Positions 56,826-64,000 of a stretch of DNA of 64,000 nucleotides are shown in pieces. A program made the translations under genes and the position numbers. Each line of letters starts with the position of its first letter. The first letter of the stretch is position 1. Origin of the DNA: Oreohelix idahoensis (Eukaryota; Mollusca; Gastropoda; Stylommatophora; Oreohelicidae); contig JAMPIV010019869.1 of assembly GCA_024509875.1 (NCBI GenBank), positions 535,001-599,000 of the forward strand. The letters run 5' to 3'. The notes beneath the pieces were generated by a model. The model was not told the origin of the DNA, ran no database searches, and saw only the letters and a program-made list of their open reading frames with translations.

Positions 56826-58253
56826 ACAACAGCACATTGAAGTTAAGATACCAAAAAAATAAAAAAAAACATGAAATTATAAATTGTAAAAGCATGAACT
56901 GTATTTTCCGCATTTTCCCCCCAGCTTCCGTTATTTCGAATTCGCACAAATTGGAGTATATGTTGTCTCTGCTGTTCCCGCTCTTCTCGTGCCTTGTGGT
57001 TTCTGGTCTGGGCCATGTTTGTTTATACAGTTGTTTGTGTCGCTGGTCTCTCGCGGCACAGGTGCCGCTTTTGAATCACGGTACTTACACGCTCCAATCT
57101 ACCCTGCTGTAAATGGGACCTGATTCTGCTGTTTGAGTTAGGGAAGGAAAAGGCAGCGAGGAAGAGAACTGGTCACACCACCAATCGATGCTGGACCTAG
57201 TATGTACCTAGTCTCTAACACTTCACTCGCCTGCGTCAGTATCTGCTATGGGACTACCTACCTTGTTTCCTGAGAGTGTGTGTACCAGGTGGCCAATAAG
57301 TCTGGCATCACAGGACAGGTACTATCAAGGCGGCACAAAAGCTTTTGTTCACAGAACTTGCGCAGTGTATCCATTTTTTTCTGATGCACAAATCCAGACG
57401 CGATACCTAGTCAGCAAGCAGACGATGAATTACGTCAGATGTTGCTTGTGTCAATAAGACATTATTCCTATGATGCCAGACGTATGGTACAACCTGTACT
57501 GCCCATCTCCAATTACTGTCTTGAATGCCCAGCTGTCATGACTAGAGACGGTCAACTCTCCTCAACAACTGTCATTTGAGTACTCCACTGTTACAGATCA
57601 TCATCATTACCCATCAGCTCCCTACGGAGTATAGGTCATCAGTAAAGGTGTGCCAAAGATTCCTGTTCCGTGACATCAGTTCAAGGACTTTCCATGTCAT
57701 CCCCATTCGCTTTTGTGTCTGTCTCCAGTTCTGCCAAACATGTCGCTAAAGGTGACCATGGAGGGTTGGACATGGGACAGAATACCCCAATCCTATTGAA
57801 ACTTTAAGCCACAAAATCTTCACCAACAAAATAGACACCTTGGCAGTATATAACGAAATATAATTCGTGCGTTCAGTCTTATTGTCCTAGAATGTTACAT
57901 ACACGCATGAAACAACGAACAAATACAGAATTAGTTTCATCTTTCTTACATAGATCGTAAACCTACATTCTTCTTCTGCGTTTCCGAAAAGGACGCTTAT
58001 TACGTAGTGTCGCCGTTTACAGCGAAGCTGCGATATTTGCGCCTTTCGGCCTGACACATCCGTTTTCAGCATGGGATTTTTGGGACCAGGATTGCCTTCC
58101 CTCTTCGATCCCTACTCGGCCAGATGCAATCTGTTTCCAGGACCACCACTTGGAGGTGGAGTAGGGGTCTTGGTCAGCTCTGGTTCACTGACCCTGCCTC
58201 AAGCAGTCAAGCTATGAGTCGCTGACTGCATTCATCTCGTTTGCCAAACCTAC
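56826..58253. other. No gene; LINE/SINE tail fragment
   Basis: No supported gene. 57100-57215 (gctgtaaatggg-cctg ... gagaactggtcacaccacc ... tggacctag) matches 62078-62175, the tail after the LINE C-terminus, so it is the 3' end of the same LINE or a SINE that copies it. The remaining open frames (56837-57112, 57248-57457) have no domain. Confidence 0.5.
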
Positions 58254-58319
58254 ATTATGCAACGCTAAATACGACGTAAATAAACCTACGTTCGGATTAT
58301 TTATTTAGCGTTGCATAAT
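58254..58319. repeat. Perfect 18-bp inverted repeat
   Basis: ATTATGCAACGCTAAATA at 58254-58271 is perfectly inverted at 58302-58319, with a 30-bp loop. It may be a small MITE or a structured element remnant. Confidence 0.8.
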
Positions 58320-58584
58320 TTTTTTCCCCCTAGTGATTAATACGGCCTGTAATGTGTAAAACAACACTTGCGTCTGACAATACCTCAAGCTCACACACAG
58401 CGAAGAATGAAAAATTGAGGCTGTTCATTATTCCATACTTTTATTAATGTAGGCCTGGGTCGGTATATGATTAACTGCCCTAAATTAGTGAACGCGAATC
58501 CGAACTGTGTTACATTTTTGTTCCCCCTTTGGGGTGCATATCTACACAGCACTGAACCAAATTTTGCTATTATTGAATCTGAAG

Positions 58585-58853
58585 CAGGGTTTCTTAACCT
58601 GTGGGGTCCCTGAATAGCTTCTGGGGATTCGTTTACATTTAACATGTAACATTTTAATATAATGCGTTTGTGTGCATATTTTTTTCGAAGAGTCAAAAGC
58701 CTTCACCAGACAATCAGCGAGGTACGTGGCAGACAAAAAAAGCTCTGAGGCACTGTTATAAAGAATTTCATGAGGTTTCTATATTCTTGATTTTGATTAT
58801 CTCATTTGATTTCCGGGGATTTGAGAGGACACGAGAAAACATGAGAACCACTG
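58585..58853. mobile_element. hAT-like MITE, ~269 bp
   Basis: The ends CAGGGTTTCTTAACCTG and the inverse of CAGTGGTTCTCATGTT fit the 'CAG.GGTTCT(T/C)AA' ends of hAT elements. No transposase frame is present. I could not match an 8-bp duplication at the flanks, so the boundaries are approximate. Confidence 0.5.
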
Positions 58854-59031
58854 GCCTTTAGGTCAATTTAAAGAGTGGTCCAGTGTGAGATTTTGTATCG
58901 GGTCTGTAACCTCTTCACGTACGACAAACGACTGTAAAAACGAGCATTGTTTCACCAGGGTGTGTAAGTGAGTCGGCAATCCAGTAGCGTTTGCGATCTA
59001 CTTCAGTAACAGTGAACCCTCTACAGATCTA

Positions 59032-60499
<1,468 letters not shown>

Positions 60500-60803
60500 C
60501 GAACGATTCTAAGCAGAGGTGAGAGTGGGGATGATAATACATACAAAGAAAAGATCACGTTCCTATCTCATGCAGTTCATGAATACATTTTTTAAGCAGC
60601 TCGAGTTTTCATTGGGAATGGAAAAAAGTATCATTGATCCAGGAAACATTGCGATTTTAATTGCAGGCGAGAGAGGTCTAGTCCGAAATGTCCCTAGTTT
60701 TTAAGAAGCCTTTCTTTTTTTACAGCCGCATTCGCCTAAAGATCTACCAAATCAGCCACTGGGATCTACCGGTAAGGCGGGATCGACTGGTTGCCGACCT
60801 CTG

Positions 60804-61140
60804 ATCTAATGTGAGGTTTTACATCGGGTTGGCAACATCATTAAAAATATTACAGCATGTAAAACAATCCACAATAAAAACAATCACTGCAGGATACCAT
60901 ACAATTATTTTACACAGGCTTCCTCAAAGGGAAACAGCTGCAGTTGTGGCCCCCTTGCTCCATAGGGATCGTACAAGGAGAATAATGAGATGAGTTTGAC
61001 AGAGATGTTGTGTTATTGATATTCAGACGGCACTGTCAGCTCATGTAGTGCCAGAGTAATATTTACGTCTTGTTTAGTGAAGAACGTCTTTCAACGTCTG
61101 ACGTTTAGAAATGATAACCGCTACTCCAAGCTTTGAAAAT
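60804..61140. other. No gene seen
   Basis: Nothing recognisable; one short open frame (60811-60993) without a domain. Confidence 0.5.
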
Positions 61141-61483
61141 CTTCACCAGACCAGAACAGCAGCCACCAGCTAAGATAGTAATCTTCACCAGATCAGAACA
61201 GCAGCCACCAGCTAAAGATAGTAATCTTCACCAGATCAGAACAGCAGCCACCAGCTAAAGATAGTAATCTTCACCAGATCAGAACAGCAGCCACCAGCTA
61301 AAGATAGTAATCTTCACCAGATCAGAACAGCAGCCACCAGCTAAGATAGTAATCTTCACCAGATCAGAACAGCAGCCACCAGCTAAAGATAGTAATCTTC
61401 ACCAGATCAGAACAGCAGCCACCAGCTAAGATAGTAATCTTCACCAGATCAGAACAGCAGCCACCAGCTAAGATAGTAATCTT
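61141..61483. repeat. Minisatellite, 8 units of 42-43 bp
   Basis: The unit is CTTCACCAGATCAGAACAGC, then AGCCACCAGCTAAAGATAGTAAT. Units differ only by one A (ctaag or ctaaag) and, in the first unit, accag for atcag. The near identity indicates recent expansion. Confidence 0.97.
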
Positions 61484-61799
61484 CACTGACTGTAGACCAC
61501 TACTGGAATATCAATACAGAACACCAGAAATGAAAAATTGATGCATGAGATAGATCTCAGCTAAACATTATCATCAATCATTGCCTTTCAGTGGTTACCT
61601 TCCCATTGTGGAATCGCTGGATTTGAGAGAGCAGATGCTCTGTCTAGAAGTGGCAGTAAAATGGAACAATTCAGCCACCCATTGCCCTATGGAGAAGCTT
61701 AAACCATCATTCACAACAAGTAAAAATACCAGTGGAAGGGTGAAGTGGGGATCTGTACAACATAGATGACCCAATCCACCGACTTAAGACAGCAGCAGA

Positions 61800-62180
61800 C
61801 CTTCATTTTCCGTTTCAGAACAGGCCACTGCAGATTACTTGGCCACCTCTACAGGCTCAGGATATCTATAAATGAATGTCCACGTGGAACTGAAATCTAG
61901 AGCCTCGAACACATTCTCCAAAAGTGACCAACCCATGATAACCCACGACGTCTGACCTAGTCTGACCTGGTCTGAGGGTACTGAGCTCAGACAGAAGCTG
62001 TGGGGCTGCCTCGCTGAACTGGAAAAGACTGGACTTCGTCTGTTCGACATGTCTGCAGATTTAACTTCAGTCCACCCAGCTGTAAATGGGTACCTGGCTC
62101 TTCTCTTGAGTTACGGAAGGCAAAGTCAAGGACGAAAGGAACTGGTCATCCCCACCTCATAAAGATGGACCTAGTTGTTA
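61800..62180 (+). pseudogene. LINE ORF2 C-terminal remnant and 3' tail
   Basis: With stops, the plus strand reads RTGHCRLLGHLYRL, then NECPRGTEI and LEHILQKCPTHDN. This is the cysteine/histidine-bearing C-terminal motif following RNase H or RT in I/Jockey/R1-type LINEs. Further on are 'PRRLT' and a 'GLPR.TGKDW..SVRHV' end. The tail 62078-62175 is shared with 57100-57215. At least three in-frame stops are present. The motif is distinct from the RTE-type C-terminus at 53061-54065, so a third LINE family is present. Confidence 0.6.
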
Positions 62181-63452
62181 AGGCCAGAAATGTAACGGCC
62201 ACCAGAAATGTTAGTTAGTTTTTCTAGCGTGATGCAAATGTCGATGTGTAGTTGGCCAGGTATGCGTGTCGATGTCACCTGAACAATGTACTGGTGCGGT
62301 GAAGATCTGGGTCACTCACGCTGACAGCATACATGGTCCTTGTACGATGATGATGATGATGATGAGACATGGGTGTGTAGTCGCGAATGCGTTTAGGCTC
62401 ATATATAGTTACACAATACACCCAGTCACACTCGTACTGAAGCCATTGATGGTTGAAACTACTGGTGACAGTTCATACATTTATTCACAGCACTAACAGT
62501 AGTATCACACAGGAACAGTCAATGTAAACAGGTTCATGTACATCATGTTAATTGAAATCGCTTGGTACATATCAGGCCTTCTAAGGCTGGTAAACATTCA
62601 CATATGTGGGCATGGTCAATAGTGGTATGTTCGTTAATGTACAGTTCATAATGCCGCTTTGGTATCCCTGACTGAACGCGTCAGATACCTTAATAACTCC
62701 GTCATACAAAGGACGAGCCCTTAACTCATGTAATCCTATTACCACGGCCGTCGTTCAACTTGGCATAACACGCCAGTTACATCTTTTCATGCGGTAGAAT
62801 AGTGGCCATTACACAGACCTCGATATGACGTCAGCTGTGTATTCTTCATTAAGCAGGTTGCATAAACCCTGCTATAATGTTTGTATAAATATACCGCCAA
62901 CCTGCGGTTTCCACTATATATAACTTCGTCGCTGGACTTCTGATCATATGAAGACGAATAGTCTTAAATAGCTACCTTGAGCACAAAATATAAGTTCTGC
63001 ATTACAGGAACTGTGAGCTGTTCTCACAGGCTAGGTAAGCCTTTAACAAATTCTGCAACCGAATGCGTAGTAATGATAAAGTCGGTGTTACCTTGAAACG
63101 AATCCTCAGAACACAAGAAATAACACTGTCGTCATTCCTGACGTACGGTAAATCACTGGGGAAAACAGCCAACGCAGTCACTTCGAAGATTTTCCTTCCC
63201 CAGGAAACAACGGACATTCACGTCCTACAGAAGCCAGTTCGTATCTCTCCCTCCCGGAAGTCTAATTTTGCGCTCTCCAACTGCGCATGGCACATAGCCC
63301 AGAACTGTTTACCTTTGACCCTAAAGGTCAAACACAGTGAATAAACCAAAAAGGGAGATAACCCCTTGTGGTAAAGTGGGATGATATAAATACTTATAGG
63401 GGACTTAGTGTACTGACTGAGATCAGCTGTGAAGGTATCTGTATCTAATAGG
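62181..63452. other. No gene seen
   Basis: A (GAT)n run is at about 62346-62364. A frame at 63063-63344 and its antisense have no domain. No repeat family was recognised. Confidence 0.5.
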
Positions 63453-64000
63453 TGTAGTGTTTTACAGATAACCTTTCTTGCTACCACATTTATACCTCAG
63501 TCAGAATTATTCTGGAATATTGTGATGACTACGTTGAATGTCTAGGGTTATGTAAATGATGAAGTGTAAGTCACAACAACAACAGACAGATAAACAATTT
63601 AATTTATTCCACCACACTTGACAACACTGTGACACTCACACACATTTAACACTCTATAAGACTATCTTAAATGAGTCACTGGTAAAGTTTCAAATATATA
63701 TGTATTAACTACTTTCACTAATATATATCCTGATTCAACTACACAGTGAACCAGGAATCACAATCAATTGTAATCACAATTTATATGTACATAATTTATA
63801 AATATGAACCTTGTAGTGACATATTGTAATAGTATTATCCTATGTGTGTCAGTTGTGTAGTAGTACTATGAGGTAATACTGGTTTTGTTTTTCAAGCTAT
63901 GTTGTTATTTGTCATCATGACTTCCAGTGTTTGTTTATCTTGGAAATAATATGGGGAAAAGTTCCCAGTTCCTATCAATTCAAACAAGGTATTGTCCCTC
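63453..64000 (-). repeat. LTR of the element A family, cut by the window end
   Basis: It begins TGTAGTGTTTTACAG and follows 7375-7925 closely, including 'ctcagtcagaattattctggaatat', 'ttaatttattccaccacacttgacaac' and 'acagtgaaccaggaatca'. Homology starts precisely at the TG, which defines the LTR end. The preceding bases are unrelated to element A's Gag, so this is another copy: a solo LTR or the 3' LTR of an element lying to the right. Confidence 0.85.

Noticed and set aside
57248..57457. Possible small gene
   Set aside because: 69 codons with no recognisable domain, signal peptide or repeat, and no neighbouring exon signals I could defend.

Overview
The window is eukaryotic, almost certainly metazoan, and I find no host gene I can support. 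It is AT-rich and full of microsatellites. Nearly every coding trace belongs to a transposable element: gypsy-type LTR retrotransposons, two families of LINE reverse transcriptase plus a third LINE tail, a Tc1/mariner transposase, hAT-like elements with short inverted ends, and a tRNA-derived SINE. This mix would fit a mollusc or another lophotrochozoan, but that is a weak inference; no host marker gene is visible.

Layout. 1-9420: element A, a minus-strand LTR retrotransposon with ~2 kb LTRs and broken gag/pol. 9421-11290: a LINE RT fragment and a decayed Tc1 transposase. 11450-12425: a fragment of an element-D-type LTR. 12426-15453: no gene, short tandem repeats. 15454-30643: a composite, nested LTR element ('O') with TG...CA LTRs and a matching 5-bp target duplication (ACCAT) at its outer ends; it holds a plus-strand element (E) and a second minus-strand pol/gag region (C). 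30644-34828: no gene. 34829-36490: a ~57-bp satellite array cut by a SINE. 36727-43120: element D with a 2.6 kb 3' LTR. 43300-47064: an LTR-D end fragment and a solo LTR-D (duplication GAGAT). 48923-51923: a long fold-back hAT-like element whose palindromic centre holds a solo LTR (duplication TTGAT). 52476-52870: a long CA microsatellite and a G run. 52931-56820: another solo LTR-D (duplication CCAAT) with a LINE and a SINE inside it. 58254-60803: hairpin and nested hAT-like elements in a TA/GT microsatellite. 61141-61483: a 43-bp minisatellite. 61800-62180: a LINE tail. 63453-64000: another LTR of the A family, cut by the window end.

The most interesting signal is shared by the LTR elements. 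In A, O/C and D the pol order is protease - integrase - reverse transcriptase - RNase H, with integrase upstream of RT. This is the order of the Gmr1-like branch of Ty3/gypsy, not of ordinary gypsy elements. Their Gag proteins start with a long charged coiled coil, and the capsid C-terminal part resembles the SCAN domain, which is thought to derive from Gmr1-like Gag. By eye there are at least three lineages here: A and D with an FMDD active site, O/C with YLDD, and E known only from its Gag.

All copies look dead: nonsense codons, frameshifts, a 49-base homopolymer in an integrase, or deleted ends. The C INT-RT-RNase H reading frame (724 codons) is the least damaged. Two stretches look technically suspect and should be checked against reads before biological use: the indel-rich left LTR at 1-3002 and the G run at 5038-5086.
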